From Deltaproteobacteria bacterium (GTDB lineage: Bacteria > Desulfobacterota > Desulfuromonadia > Geobacterales > Pseudopelobacteraceae), in contig JAJYBH010000008.1 in the NCBI GenBank assembly GCA_021779135.1, positions 1 to 52,620 on the forward strand: a stretch of DNA of 52,620 bases, given 5' to 3'. The notes under the pieces were generated by a model. The model ran no database searches. It was not told where the DNA came from and saw nothing but the letters and a program-made list of their open reading frames with translations. The position numbers and the translations under genes are program-made. Of the stretch, positions 16,476 to 25,025 are shown in pieces. The stretch's first letter is position 1, and every line of letters begins with the position of its first letter.

Positions 16476-16504
16476 TTTACATGGAGAAGAGGGAGTGGTA
16501 TAAA
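16476..16504 (+). promoter_or_regulatory. Probable sigma70 promoter for rpsO
   Basis: TTTACA (16476-16481), 17-bp spacer, TATAAA (16499-16504). It lies just after truB and about 80 bp before the rpsO start, leaving a leader of about 70 bases. The gap 16468-16582 holds this and the ribosome-binding site. Confidence 0.6.
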
Positions 16505-16582
16505 TTCTAGCTTGCGATTATCTTAGTGCATACTTTATGTGACCACGTATAAATGATTGTACACGACAAGGAGGTGTTAGCA

Positions 16583-16849
16583 GTGCTGGCAACCGAAAAG
16601 AAGCAGGAAATCATCAACTCGTTTAAAAAACACGACAGCGACACAGGTTCCCCCGAGGTGCAGATCGCCATTCTCACCGAGCGGATAACCTATCTCACCG
16701 AGCACTTCAAGATCCACAAGAAGGACCACCACAGCCGCAGAGGTCTGTTGAAGCTTGTTGGCCAGAGGCGCAGGCTTCTGGATTACCTCAAGGGTAAAGA
16801 GGTAGACAGGTACAAAAAGGTGATCGAGCGACTCGGCATACGCAGGTAA
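16583..16849 (+). CDS. rpsO: 30S ribosomal protein S15
   Basis: 88 residues, the usual length. It binds the 16S rRNA three-way junction early in 30S assembly. Signatures: [38 protein letters not shown] and LDYLKGKDxxRY-type ending ([20 protein letters not shown]). The start is GTG 16583, chosen because AAGGAGGTG (16568-16576) is six bases before it and family members begin LATEKK; the track's ATG 16553 has no ribosome-binding site. S15 represses its own mRNA in other bacteria; no proven operator is seen here. Confidence 0.96.
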   Translation: MLATEKKQEIINSFKKHDSDTGSPEVQIAILTERITYLTEHFKIHKKDHHSRRGLLKLVGQRRRLLDYLKGKEVDRYKKVIERLGIRR

Positions 16850-16855
16850 TGGATG

Positions 16856-16892
16856 GGCACTCTACCGGCTTTACACCGTTAGAGTGCCTTTT
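16856..16892 (+). terminator. Terminator after rpsO
   Basis: 9-bp stem GGCACTCTA/TAGAGTGCC with a 15-base loop that can pair partly (CCGG/CCG), followed by TTTT. It is the first of two terminator-like hairpins between rpsO and pnp. Confidence 0.7.
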
Positions 16893-16916
16893 CAGTTATT
16901 ACGTATGCTGAATGTG

Positions 16917-16947
16917 AAAGAGGGCTTTTACGGCCCTTTTATTTTTG
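16917..16947 (+). terminator. Second terminator-like hairpin between rpsO and pnp
   Basis: AAAGAGGGC/GCCCTTTT stem with one G-T wobble and a short loop, then TTTTATTTTTG. It comes before the large pnp leader hairpin. If both terminators act, pnp depends on read-through or on a promoter not recognised here. Confidence 0.55.
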
Positions 16948-17007
16948 TTGGGGACGTGGGTAGAGTCCCATGCGGTCATTGCATGGGGTTGTAGCGACGG
17001 CCCCAAC
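16947..17007 (+). promoter_or_regulatory. Large double hairpin in the pnp leader
   Basis: Outer stem GTTGGGG (16947-16953)/CCCCAAC (17001-17007) encloses CCCATGC (16968-16974)/GCATGGG (16981-16987). It ends 11 bases before the pnp ribosome-binding site. E. coli pnp has a leader hairpin that RNase III cuts, after which PNPase represses its own message; an analogous role here is inference. Confidence 0.6.
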
Positions 17008-17029
17008 GCAACAACGACAGGAGAAATGT

Positions 17030-19135
17030 ATGGAACACGTTGTAAATGTTGAGTTTGGTGGCAGGACCGTAACCATCTCCACCGGCAAGATGGCCAAACA
17101 GGCCAACGGCGCCGTGATGGTGAGAAGCGGCGACACGATGGTGCTGGTTACCGCTGTCGCGCAAAAAGAGGCCAAAGAGGGACAGGATTTTTTTCCGCTG
17201 ACAGTCAATTACACGGAAAAGGCCTATGCCGGCGGAAAGATTCCCGGCAGTTTTTTCAAGCGTGAGGCACGCCCTTCCGATCCAGAGACCCTGATCTGCC
17301 GCTTGATCGACCGACCTATCCGCCCGCTTTTTCCGGAGACCTTTCTCAACGATACCCAGGTCATGGCTACGGTCGTATCGGCAGACAAGGACAACGATCC
17401 CGGCATCCTGTCCATGCTGGGCGCTTCGGCAGCCCTGATGATCTCCGATATCCCCTTCCAGGGTCCGATCGCCGGCTGCAAGGTCGGCCGTGTAGACGGT
17501 AAACTGATCTGTAACCCCAGTGCCGATGAACTTCTGAACAGTGATCTGGAAATTGTAGTTGCAGCAAGCCGCGATGCGGTCATCATGGTCGAGGGAGAGG
17601 CGAAATTCGTATCCGAGGCCGACCTGCTGGATGCGGTTTTCTTTGCCAAGGAAGCCTTGCTGCCGCTGATCGAGGCCCAGGAAGAACTCCAGAAAAAGGC
17701 CGGTGTAGCCAAGCGCGAGATCGCGCCGGTGACAGTGAATGAGGCTTTATTGGCCAGGGTGCGCGAACTGGCCTATGACCGCATGGCTGAAGCGGTCAAG
17801 ATCAAGTCCAAGCAGGAACGCCACATCCAGATGGACCTGGTGAAGACCGAGACCATCGAGGCCCTCAAGGAAGAGTTCGAGGGATGTGCCAAGCAGATCA
17901 AGGCCTTCCTGGGCGACTTCGAGTATGAGCGTGTCCGTGCCGATGTCCTCGACACCGGTATCCGCATCGACGGCCGCGATACGGTCACCATTCGTCCCAT
18001 CACCACTGAGGCCGGCCTACTACCACGTACCCATGGATCAGCCCTGTTCACTCGCGGTGAGACCCAGGCACTGGTTACCGCCACACTAGGTACCTCCAGC
18101 GACGAGCAGCGTATGGACTCGCTGTACGGCGAATATCGCAAGCGCTTTCTGCTGCACTACAACTTTCCCCCGTTCTCGGTCGGCGAGACCAGCTTCCGTC
18201 TGGGACCCGGTCGTCGTGAGATCGGCCACGGCATGCTGGCGGAGCGGGCGCTTTCGGCGGTACTCCCCAAGCATGACGATTTCCCTTATACCATCCGGAT
18301 CGTCTCCGAGACTCTGGAGAGCAACGGTTCCTCCTCCATGGCAGCCGTGTGTGGCGGCTGCATGTCGCTGATGGATGCCGGCGTACCGATCGTCTCCCCA
18401 GTGGCAGGTATCGCCATGGGCCTGATCAAGGAAGGTGACAAGGTCGCCATCCTGTCCGATATCCTCGGCGATGAAGACCACCTGGGCGATATGGACTTCA
18501 AGGTGGCCGGAACAGCGGACGGCGTTACGGCACTGCAGATGGATATTAAGATCGGCGGGGTTACCAGGGATATTATGCAGAAGGCTCTCAGCCAGGCTCG
18601 TGAGGCACGTCTGCACATCCTGGCCAAGATGGCCGAGACGCTGGCCGCTCCCCGCCCGGAAATGTCCCCCTTTGCACCGCGCATCACCACCATCTGGGTC
18701 AAGACTGACAAGATCCGCGACGTCATCGGCACCGGCGGCAAGAACATCCGCAACATCACCGAGACCACCGGCGTTACCGTGGATATTGATGATACCGGCC
18801 GCATCAACATCGCCAGTACCAGCAAGGAGGCCTGTGATCTGGCTATCCAGATGATCCGTGGCCTGACGGAGGATGCCGAAGAGGGTCGTCTCTACATGGG
18901 CGTCGTCAAAAAGATCATGGATTTCGGCGCATTCGTCGAAATCATGCCCGGTACCGATGGTCTCGTGCATATCTCCGAGCTTGATACCGCCAGGGTCAAG
19001 GTCGTCACCGAAGTTCTTAACGAGGGTGACCAGGTTCTGGTCAAGTGCATCGGCGTCGACAAAAACGGCAAGATCAAGCTTTCCCGCAAAGAGGCTCTCG
19101 GTTTTAACCTCGACGGTACAAAAAAAGCGGAGTAA
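17030..19135 (+). CDS. pnp: Polyribonucleotide nucleotidyltransferase (PNPase)
   Basis: 701-residue 3'-to-5' phosphorolytic exoribonuclease, a trimer and partner of the RNA degradosome. Two RNase PH-like domains flank a helical linker: the first with [16 protein letters not shown], the second with [13 protein letters not shown] and [15 protein letters not shown] plus catalytic [21 protein letters not shown] domain ([12 protein letters not shown]) and an S1 domain ([20 protein letters not shown]) follow. The track begins at an upstream ATG inside the leader hairpin; ATG 17030 has AGGAG six bases before it and fits the family start. Full length. Confidence 0.97.
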   Translation: MEHVVNVEFGGRTVTISTGKMAKQANGAVMVRSGDTMVLVTAVAQKEAKEGQDFFPLTVNYTEKAYAGGKIPGSFFKREARPSDPETLICRLIDRPIRPLFPETFLNDTQVMATVVSADKDNDPGILSMLGASAALMISDIPFQGPIAGCKVGRVDGKLICNPSADELLNSDLEIVVAASRDAVIMVEGEAKFVSEADLLDAVFFAKEALLPLIEAQEELQKKAGVAKREIAPVTVNEALLARVRELAYDRMAEAVKIKSKQERHIQMDLVKTETIEALKEEFEGCAKQIKAFLGDFEYERVRADVLDTGIRIDGRDTVTIRPITTEAGLLPRTHGSALFTRGETQALVTATLGTSSDEQRMDSLYGEYRKRFLLHYNFPPFSVGETSFRLGPGRREIGHGMLAERALSAVLPKHDDFPYTIRIVSETLESNGSSSMAAVCGGCMSLMDAGVPIVSPVAGIAMGLIKEGDKVAILSDILGDEDHLGDMDFKVAGTADGVTALQMDIKIGGVTRDIMQKALSQAREARLHILAKMAETLAAPRPEMSPFAPRITTIWVKTDKIRDVIGTGGKNIRNITETTGVTVDIDDTGRINIASTSKEACDLAIQMIRGLTEDAEEGRLYMGVVKKIMDFGAFVEIMPGTDGLVHISELDTARVKVVTEVLNEGDQVLVKCIGVDKNGKIKLSRKEALGFNLDGTKKAE

Positions 19136-19162
19136 AGCCAGCAGCGATAATTGAATTAGTTG

Positions 19163-19193
19163 AAGGGCGGAGCGATATGCTTCGCCCTTTTTT
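19163..19193 (+). terminator. Terminator after pnp
   Basis: 11-bp stem AAGGGCGGAGC/GCTTCGCCCTT with one G-T wobble, loop GATAT, and a TTTTTT tail. It ends the rimP-to-pnp cluster. Confidence 0.88.
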
Positions 19194-19227
19194 GCCCGGT
19201 TCGGAGAGTCGCTGAGGGAAAAACAAC

Positions 19228-19256
19228 TTGACTTGAGCGGCGGTTTGGGCTATCTA
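19228..19256 (+). promoter_or_regulatory. Sigma70 promoter of tRNA-His
   Basis: TTGACT (19228-19233), 17-bp spacer, TATCTA (19251-19256). Transcription would start about 9 bases before the mature tRNA. Confidence 0.7.
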
Positions 19257-19271
19257 GATATTCCTCTTTAT

Positions 19272-19348
19272 GGTGGCTGTGGTGAAGCGGTTAACACGTG
19301 CGACTGTGACTCGCATATGCGAGGGTTCGATACCCTCCAGCCACCCCA
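19272..19348 (+). tRNA. tRNA-His (GTG)
   Basis: The cloverleaf folds fully: acceptor GTGGCTG/CAGCCAC, anticodon stem TGCGA/TCGCA with loop CTGTGAC (anticodon GTG), and T arm GAGGG-TTCGATA-CCCTC. The extra G at the 5' end (19272) facing C73 is the hallmark of tRNA-His. The 3' CCA is encoded. Confidence 0.95.
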
Positions 19349-19357
19349 AAAAAAAAT

Positions 19358-19390
19358 GCCGCGTCCATTTCGTTGGACGCGGCTTTTTTT
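19358..19390. terminator. Bidirectional terminator between tRNA-His and the TatD gene
   Basis: 9-bp perfect stem GCCGCGTCC/GGACGCGGC, with TTTTTTT after it on the + strand and a nine-A run before it (T run on the - strand). It can therefore stop both tRNA-His and the convergent TatD-radical SAM gene. Confidence 0.88.
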
Positions 19391-19412
19391 CTGCACGGCA
19401 ATCCGACCCGCT

Positions 19413-20795
19413 TCAGCCAACTTCGGCAAACTCTCTGACACGAAACTCCGCACCCAGCGACTCCGCCAACCTGCGGCAGGCCTCGATATCGATCCCCGGG
19501 ACCGTGACCGCACTGGCCACAACCTGTGGAATGAACTGTCTCGCATCGCGGATGAACGTACAGACCGCATCAAAGCCTGCCGCGCCGTAGGGGGTATTGC
19601 AGATCTGCCCGTAGGTGTCTGCATCGGGGGCATTCAGGCTGACCGAGATGCTATCCACCAATCCGGCCAGTTCAGAAAGTATGCTGCGCCCATGGACGAG
19701 GTTGGCCTGACCGTCGGTGTTGATACGGATCGGATACCCGCGACCCTTCAACTCGGCGGCCACCTGCTTGACCAGGTCGAGTCTGATCAGCGGCTCACCG
19801 TAGCCGCAGAATACGACCTCGTCGACTCCTTCCGGTTGGCCAACAGCAGCCATGATTTCATCGAACGTCGGTTCACCATCCAGCAGCAGGTTGTGGCCCT
19901 TGACGGTGAAATTATCGAACTTTGCGCAGAAGCTGCAGCGGTTGGAGCAACGGTTGGTGATATTCAGATAGAGAGAATTTCTGATTTTGTAGGCGATCTT
20001 GGTTGACTGGTCCCAGAAACGGATTCCGAACAGGTCACGAACATTCTTTGTCGTGATGCGGGCCACATCTCCCAGCGAAAGTCCTTTGACCTCGGCCACT
20101 CGCTCGGCTGCCAAACGAACATAGGCCGGTTCGTTGCGCTTTCCTCGATAGGGGACAGGCGCAAGGTAGGGGCAATCGGTTTCCACGAGCATGCGGTCGA
20201 TGCTGACGGCCCGCACGACATCCCGCAGAGCCTCATTGGACGGGTAGGTGACCGTGCCGGGTATGGATATGTAGAGCCCCATTGTCAGGGCTTCAGCAGC
20301 CATGGCCGCGTCCCCGGAGAAACAGTGCAGCACCCCGCGCTGCGTGCCTTCAGCAATGAGACAGTCCAGCACCTGCCGGTGTGCATCGCGGTCATGGATG
20401 ATGACCGGTTTGTCCAGATCGTTTGCCATGCGCAGAAAGGTGCGGAAGACCCGTTCCTGGGCGTCGCGGGGAGAACGGTCACGGTAGAAATCCAGGCCGA
20501 TCTCGCCGATGGCCACGACCTTGGCACTGGAGAGCGCCAGGTTGCGGATTACATCATAACAGGCGTCCGTGACTCGACCGGCATCGTGCGGGTGGATACC
20601 GACCGCAGCATAGAGTTGCGGGTGTTTTTCGGCCAGTTCCACGGACTCCCGGCTCGATTCAATGTCGGTGCCGACCACCAGCATGGCATCTACTCCAGCG
20701 TCAGCTGCGCGCTGCAACATGGCATCGAAATCAACGGCATAGTCACGGTAATAGATATGGGCATGCGAGTCGATCAGGCTGATTGAGGCGCTCAT
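19413..20795 (-). CDS. TatD-family nuclease fused to a radical SAM domain
   Basis: 460 residues. Residues ~1-257 are a complete TatD-type metal-dependent hydrolase: DSHAHIYY metal site, GEIGLDFYRD, VIIHDRDAH, HCFSGDA and ETDCPYLAP. Residues ~265-460 are a radical SAM domain: the 4Fe-4S motif CSNRCSFC (CxxxCxxC), the SAM-binding FCGYGEPLIRLD, and a TIM-barrel continuation to INTDGQANL and SISVSLNAP. The separate form of the second half is known as a TatD-associated radical SAM protein of unknown substrate. The start ATG 20795 lacks a strong ribosome-binding site. It is downstream of the TPR gene on the same strand (78 bp), possibly in one transcript. The chemistry carried out by the fused enzyme is unknown. 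Confidence 0.9.
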   Translation of the reverse strand: MSASISLIDSHAHIYYRDYAVDFDAMLQRAADAGVDAMLVVGTDIESSRESVELAEKHPQLYAAVGIHPHDAGRVTDACYDVIRNLALSSAKVVAIGEIGLDFYRDRSPRDAQERVFRTFLRMANDLDKPVIIHDRDAHRQVLDCLIAEGTQRGVLHCFSGDAAMAAEALTMGLYISIPGTVTYPSNEALRDVVRAVSIDRMLVETDCPYLAPVPYRGKRNEPAYVRLAAERVAEVKGLSLGDVARITTKNVRDLFGIRFWDQSTKIAYKIRNSLYLNITNRCSNRCSFCAKFDNFTVKGHNLLLDGEPTFDEIMAAVGQPEGVDEVVFCGYGEPLIRLDLVKQVAAELKGRGYPIRINTDGQANLVHGRSILSELAGLVDSISVSLNAPDADTYGQICNTPYGAAGFDAVCTFIRDARQFIPQVVASAVTVPGIDIEACRRLAESLGAEFRVREFAEVG

Positions 20796-20873
20796 GCGAA
20801 ATAAACTTTCATATTAACGTAATGCATTCGGATAGCTTCCTGTGTCTGGCTAACAAATTCTTCTCAATGAAAA

Positions 20874-21671
20874 TCAGGCGTTCAACTCTTCCTTGAGCCC
20901 TTCAATCACTGCCTTGACTTCGGCGACCATGTCGCTCGCCTGGGGCGAGGTTTCAAATTTGAGATACAGATTGAAATAGTCAATGGCATCCTGTGTCCGG
21001 TCCTGGTCCATGCAGAGCCCCCCCAGTGTCAGGTAGGCCATGCCGTAGGTTGGATCGAGGCGCACCGCTTCACGGCATTCCTCCTCGGCCTCTTCCAGTT
21101 CTTCCATGTCATACAGTAATTCCCCCAAATTATAGTGGGCCGCGGCATCATTCGGATCGATATCGACGCCTTTCTGGAAGGCATCAACAGCGCCCTGGGC
21201 GTCCCCCTGACCGTAGAGTGCGTCTCCAAGCGCATTCCAGGCAAAGACGTTATCCGGTTCCTGCTCCAGGGCTTCGCGGTAGGCACGGATGGCATCGTCG
21301 CTGCGGTCCTGGCTGTTGTAGACCAGGCCGATACTGACCAGGGCATCGGTATCTTTGGGGTCGAGTTCCCGCACACGATTATAGCTGGCAATGGCCTCCT
21401 TGTGTTTACCGGCTTCGAAGTACAGGTCTCCCAGGGTAGTCAGGGCATCAATGTCATCGGGGGCCCGTTTGAGTCCCTCAAGGTAGCGCTCGATGGCTTC
21501 ATCGATACGGCCGTCCTCGGCCAGGGCGTCACCCAGGTAAAACCAGCTGTCTGCTTCGTCCTGATGTGTCTGGCAGTATGTCTTCAGAGTTGCAATCGCA
21601 GCCTTTGTATTTCCGGCATCAAGCTGCTCGATGCCAGTGCGCAGTGTCTCGTCCATCAGTTTGTCCGTCAT
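20874..21671 (-). CDS. Tetratricopeptide repeat protein
   Basis: 265 residues made almost wholly of about six to seven TPR units, for example SWFYLGDALAEDGRIDEAIE, ALTTLGDLYFEAGKHKEAIA and AAHYNLGELLYDMEELEEAE, with the usual W/L-G-Y-A-P spacing. It has no signal peptide, so it is a cytoplasmic protein-interaction scaffold; its partner is unknown. ATG 21671 is chosen because GGAGG precedes it by eight bases; the track's GTG 21686 overlaps that ribosome-binding site. Divergent from ptsP; upstream of the TatD-radical SAM gene. Confidence 0.88.
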   Translation of the reverse strand: MTDKLMDETLRTGIEQLDAGNTKAAIATLKTYCQTHQDEADSWFYLGDALAEDGRIDEAIERYLEGLKRAPDDIDALTTLGDLYFEAGKHKEAIASYNRVRELDPKDTDALVSIGLVYNSQDRSDDAIRAYREALEQEPDNVFAWNALGDALYGQGDAQGAVDAFQKGVDIDPNDAAAHYNLGELLYDMEELEEAEEECREAVRLDPTYGMAYLTLGGLCMDQDRTQDAIDYFNLYLKFETSPQASDMVAEVKAVIEGLKEELNA

Positions 21672-21763
21672 CGGTAGTTCCTCCACATCATCGTTGCGTA
21701 CGTGTTGTTAAAGATAACAGACCTATGGCCACTTTTCCAGAATATATCCCAATATGAATGGCT

Positions 21764-21792
21764 TTTACTTTTTCAAGAGAGTTCTCTATACT
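21764..21792 (+). promoter_or_regulatory. Probable sigma70 promoter of ptsP
   Basis: TTTACT (21764-21769), 17-bp spacer, TATACT (21787-21792). The predicted transcription start is near 21799, downstream of the track's ATG 21754, which supports the later start at 21823. Confidence 0.55.
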
Positions 21793-21822
21793 TCAAAAAT
21801 TACAGTTGACGGGATACGAACC

Positions 21823-24183
21823 ATGAAAGAAAGTCACCACTCCATAGGATTGCGAACACTTGAGGACATCAGTTCCATCATTTTGCATTCCCATGATCTG
21901 CATGAAACCCTCGACAACATCGTGACCATCGTGGCCAAACGCATGAAGTCCGATGTCTGCTCGATCTATCTGCTGGAGAAGGATGGCGAGACCCTGATGC
22001 TGAAGGCCACCAAGGGCCTGTCAAAGACATCGGTCGACCGGATTTCCATGAAAGTCAACGAAGGTCTCTCCGGTATGGTTATAGAAAACCGCAGCATGGT
22101 TATGTCCGACAATGCACCGTCCCATCCCCGCTACAAGTATTTCAAGGAAACCAGGGAAGAGAAGTTTCTTTCATTTCTCGGATTACCTCTCTTTGAGCAT
22201 AAGGCCCCTATTGGAGTCATTGTTATTCAGACCCGCGAGGCGCGCCGATTCAGTGAGGATGAAATCAGTGCCCTGAGAACGATCACGTTTCAGATCGGCA
22301 GTATTGTCCACAACGCCCGCCTGCTGGACTCCATTCAGCATAAAGAGCAGGAACGCGCCTGGTTCGAACAAGAACTGGCCAAGGTGAAAAACGGCGACAT
22401 TGAAAGTCGACCGGCGCAACAAAAAGCCGGGAAACGTGCGGCTGCGTCCGTCATGCTGCCAGGATTGGCTGTCTCCGCTGGTGTCAGCAGGGCCAAGGTC
22501 TACATCCTTAACCGTTTCAGTGACAAGGTCATCAAGGTTGCCAAAGTCGGTACAACGTCCGATGAGCAAAAAAAATTCACCCTTGCTCTGGAAAAGGCCA
22601 AGATCCAAACCATCTACATGGAAAAGCGCGTCAGCGAAACGCTCTCCGAGGATGATGCCTCCATCTTCCATACTCACCTGATGATTCTGGAAGACCGCAG
22701 TTTCTCCAGCAAGGTGTACGACCTGATTGAGCAGGAGATGGGAGCTACTCGTGCAGTGCATGAGGTTGTGCAGCACTATGTACAGGCATTTTCCGAAATG
22801 GCGGATCCCTATTTGCGGGAACGATCGGCCGATATGGAAGACATTGGCCGGCGGATCATCGATGCTATGGAAGGTAACGACAAGACAACGATCACGCTGA
22901 AGGAAAAAAGGGTCATTGTCGCCGATGAGATTTTTCCATCAGATCTGGCCATGCTTGACCACGACAAGATCCTGGGCATTGTTACGGAGAAGGGCAATAT
23001 CTACTCACACGTCGCCATTATGGCAAAGTCACTCGGAATCCCGGCCGTGGTGGGGGTCAGTGGGTTGATCAGGGCGGCCAATGTCAAGGACGAGATCATT
23101 GTTGACGCCAACTCCGGCCATGTTTATCTCAATCCGGACAGTGCCATAAAAAAGGAATACGCCCGGCTTGAGCAGGATCATGCCGTACGCATGAAAGAGC
23201 TGGAAGGGTTGCGGGATCTGCCGGCAATTACCAGCGACGGTGTCGCGATGTTGTTGAGCGCCAACATCGGACTGATCTCGGATGTCCGGGTTGCGAATAT
23301 GCACGGCGCCGCCGGAGTGGGGCTCTATCGTACCGAATTTCCCTACATGGCACGCCAGGCATTTCCTGATCGCACCGAGCAGGCCGGTATTTACAGCCGG
23401 ATACTGGACGGTTTCCCCGGACAGACGGTCAATATCCGCACGCTTGATATCGGCGGGGACAAAGGTCTGCCATACTTCACCTATCCTCACGAAGACAACC
23501 CGTTTCTCGGTTGGCGCTCAATCCGGGTGTCCCTGGAACGGCAGGATATTTTCCGGGAGCAGCTGGCTGGCATACTGATGGCATCAGGGGCCGGCAAGGC
23601 GACGATCATGTTCCCACTGATCAGCAGTCTGGACGAAATCAGACAGATCAAGGAAATACTGGCTTCGGTCAGAAACGAACTTATCAGGGAAGGGCGCGAT
23701 GTCTGCGGGTATCTGCCGCTGGGGATCATGATCGAGGTGCCGGCTGCTGTCCAGATCATAGAGTTCCTGATTCGAGAAGTGGACTATGTCAGCATAGGGA
23801 CCAACGACCTGATTCAGTACACGCTGGCGGCGGATCGCAACAATCCCCGGGTCAAACAGTACTATGACCCCCATCATCCGGCGGTGCTGCATTCTATCAA
23901 ACGCGTGGCGGATGCTGCGAACAAGGCCGGCAAAAAAGCCTCAGTCTGCGGCGAGATGGCGGCTGATCCCCTCAACGCCCTGCTTCTGATGGGTATGGGG
24001 ATTCGCGAATTCAGCCTTACGGCACCTGGCATCCCGTTGGTAAAACAGGCCATCCGGGCACATGGCCTGGAAGAGTGTTGCAAACTGGCACGCAAGGTTC
24101 TGGCCTGCCGCAGCAGCGCCGACGTCAAAAGTTGTCTGTCGGCGGCCCGGTCTGCCTTGCTTCCCGAGACAATGCCGAGGTAA
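21823..24183 (+). CDS. ptsP: Phosphoenolpyruvate-protein phosphotransferase PtsP (enzyme I-Ntr)
   Basis: About 786 residues. An N-terminal GAF domain at ~15-160 (SDVCSIYLLEKDGETLMLKA...) is followed by the enzyme I fold, which takes phosphate from PEP and gives it to an HPr/NPr protein. The phospho-His site is GNIYSHVAIMAKSLGIPAVVG. The PEP-binding half shows RTLDIGGDKGLPYF, NPFLGWRSIR, GIMIEVPAAVQ, SIGTNDLIQYTLAADRNN and SVCGEMA. A GAF domain plus enzyme I defines the nitrogen-related PTS rather than sugar uptake. ATG 21823 is preferred because a promoter lies inside the longer reading frame. No HPr or EIIA gene is nearby. Confidence 0.93.
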   Translation: MKESHHSIGLRTLEDISSIILHSHDLHETLDNIVTIVAKRMKSDVCSIYLLEKDGETLMLKATKGLSKTSVDRISMKVNEGLSGMVIENRSMVMSDNAPSHPRYKYFKETREEKFLSFLGLPLFEHKAPIGVIVIQTREARRFSEDEISALRTITFQIGSIVHNARLLDSIQHKEQERAWFEQELAKVKNGDIESRPAQQKAGKRAAASVMLPGLAVSAGVSRAKVYILNRFSDKVIKVAKVGTTSDEQKKFTLALEKAKIQTIYMEKRVSETLSEDDASIFHTHLMILEDRSFSSKVYDLIEQEMGATRAVHEVVQHYVQAFSEMADPYLRERSADMEDIGRRIIDAMEGNDKTTITLKEKRVIVADEIFPSDLAMLDHDKILGIVTEKGNIYSHVAIMAKSLGIPAVVGVSGLIRAANVKDEIIVDANSGHVYLNPDSAIKKEYARLEQDHAVRMKELEGLRDLPAITSDGVAMLLSANIGLISDVRVANMHGAAGVGLYRTEFPYMARQAFPDRTEQAGIYSRILDGFPGQTVNIRTLDIGGDKGLPYFTYPHEDNPFLGWRSIRVSLERQDIFREQLAGILMASGAGKATIMFPLISSLDEIRQIKEILASVRNELIREGRDVCGYLPLGIMIEVPAAVQIIEFLIREVDYVSIGTNDLIQYTLAADRNNPRVKQYYDPHHPAVLHSIKRVADAANKAGKKASVCGEMAADPLNALLLMGMGIREFSLTAPGIPLVKQAIRAHGLEECCKLARKVLACRSSADVKSCLSAARSALLPETMPR

Positions 24184-24233
24184 ATCGACAGAGGTTGTCA
24201 AATTGTTGCCAAGCCAAATGAAATGGGATTGTT

Positions 24234-24926
24234 TTACGATGTCAGCAGGATAGTTGCGGGTTCAAGCGTATTCACGATCTGGTCGGCCTGGGAAAGGTGA
24301 GTGGCCGGATAACTGTTGGTTACTGCAACAACGCGCAGGCCGGCGCCTTTTGCCGCCGCAATCCCGGCTGGCGTGTCCTCGATGGCAAGTACCTGTCCGG
24401 GAAGCAGGTTGAGCAGGCGGAACTCGTTGAGCCTGGCATGAGCCAGTCTGTAGCATTCCGGGTCAGGTTTGCTCTTGGCAACATCCTCTGCTGTCACAAT
24501 CACATCGAAGCAGTCTGCGATGCCGAGCATTTCAAGTATTGGTAAAATATCAGAGCGCAGCGCGCCACTGCTGATCGCCAAGGGGATGCTGCTGGCTTGA
24601 ATATGCTTAATCAGATCGATTACTCCGGGATAGGAGTTTATGCCGTCGCGAATTATTTCCAAAAAAATCTCGGCCTTCCGATTGATAAGTACTTGAAGGG
24701 TTGCATCCGATAGAGTCGCACCTTTAGCCTTGAAAGATTCCGTGAAGGCATCGCGATCATCAAAACCCATGTAGGTTTTTACATACAGTTCCCAGGGGAA
24801 ACCCAACCCGAGTGGTTCAAGCAATCTCTGGAACGCCTCGTAGTGCAACGGTTCCGTATCGACGATCACTCCGTCGAAATCAAATATAACCGCCTCCGCC
24901 CGTAATTTCCCCAAATAAAATTCCAT
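24234..24926 (-). CDS. HAD-family hydrolase, beta-phosphoglucomutase-like
   Basis: About 230 residues. Haloacid-dehalogenase motifs are complete: motif I FDFDGVIVDTEP (Asp nucleophile plus acid/base Asp), a helical cap at ~20-90, motif II Ser in LAISSGALRSD, motif III Lys in SKPDPECY and motif IV EDTPAGIAAAKGAG. This set fits the beta-phosphoglucomutase/phosphoglycolate phosphatase subfamily, but the substrate cannot be read from sequence. The track start is TTG 24938; ATG 24926 is preferred. Convergent with ptsP across a 50-bp gap in which no clear terminator is seen. Confidence 0.87.
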   Translation of the reverse strand: MEFYLGKLRAEAVIFDFDGVIVDTEPLHYEAFQRLLEPLGLGFPWELYVKTYMGFDDRDAFTESFKAKGATLSDATLQVLINRKAEIFLEIIRDGINSYPGVIDLIKHIQASSIPLAISSGALRSDILPILEMLGIADCFDVIVTAEDVAKSKPDPECYRLAHARLNEFRLLNLLPGQVLAIEDTPAGIAAAKGAGLRVVAVTNSYPATHLSQADQIVNTLEPATILLTS

Positions 24927-25025
24927 GTTGCCTGCCAAGTTTTAATAGTATTTCCCGTACGAATATTCATGCGCCAGTTCAGTCATCGTGTCCATCATGC
25001 TAATGCCTGCCAGACAATGACCCGC

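Noticed and set aside
18086-18970. 294-codon minus-strand ORF inside pnp
   Set aside because: Antisense to the second PNPase core domain; His/Asp/Gly-rich translation typical of mirrored coding sequence.
19233-20006. 257-codon plus-strand ORF running from before tRNA-His into the TatD gene
   Set aside because: It crosses the tRNA and a strong terminator and is antisense to the radical SAM domain.
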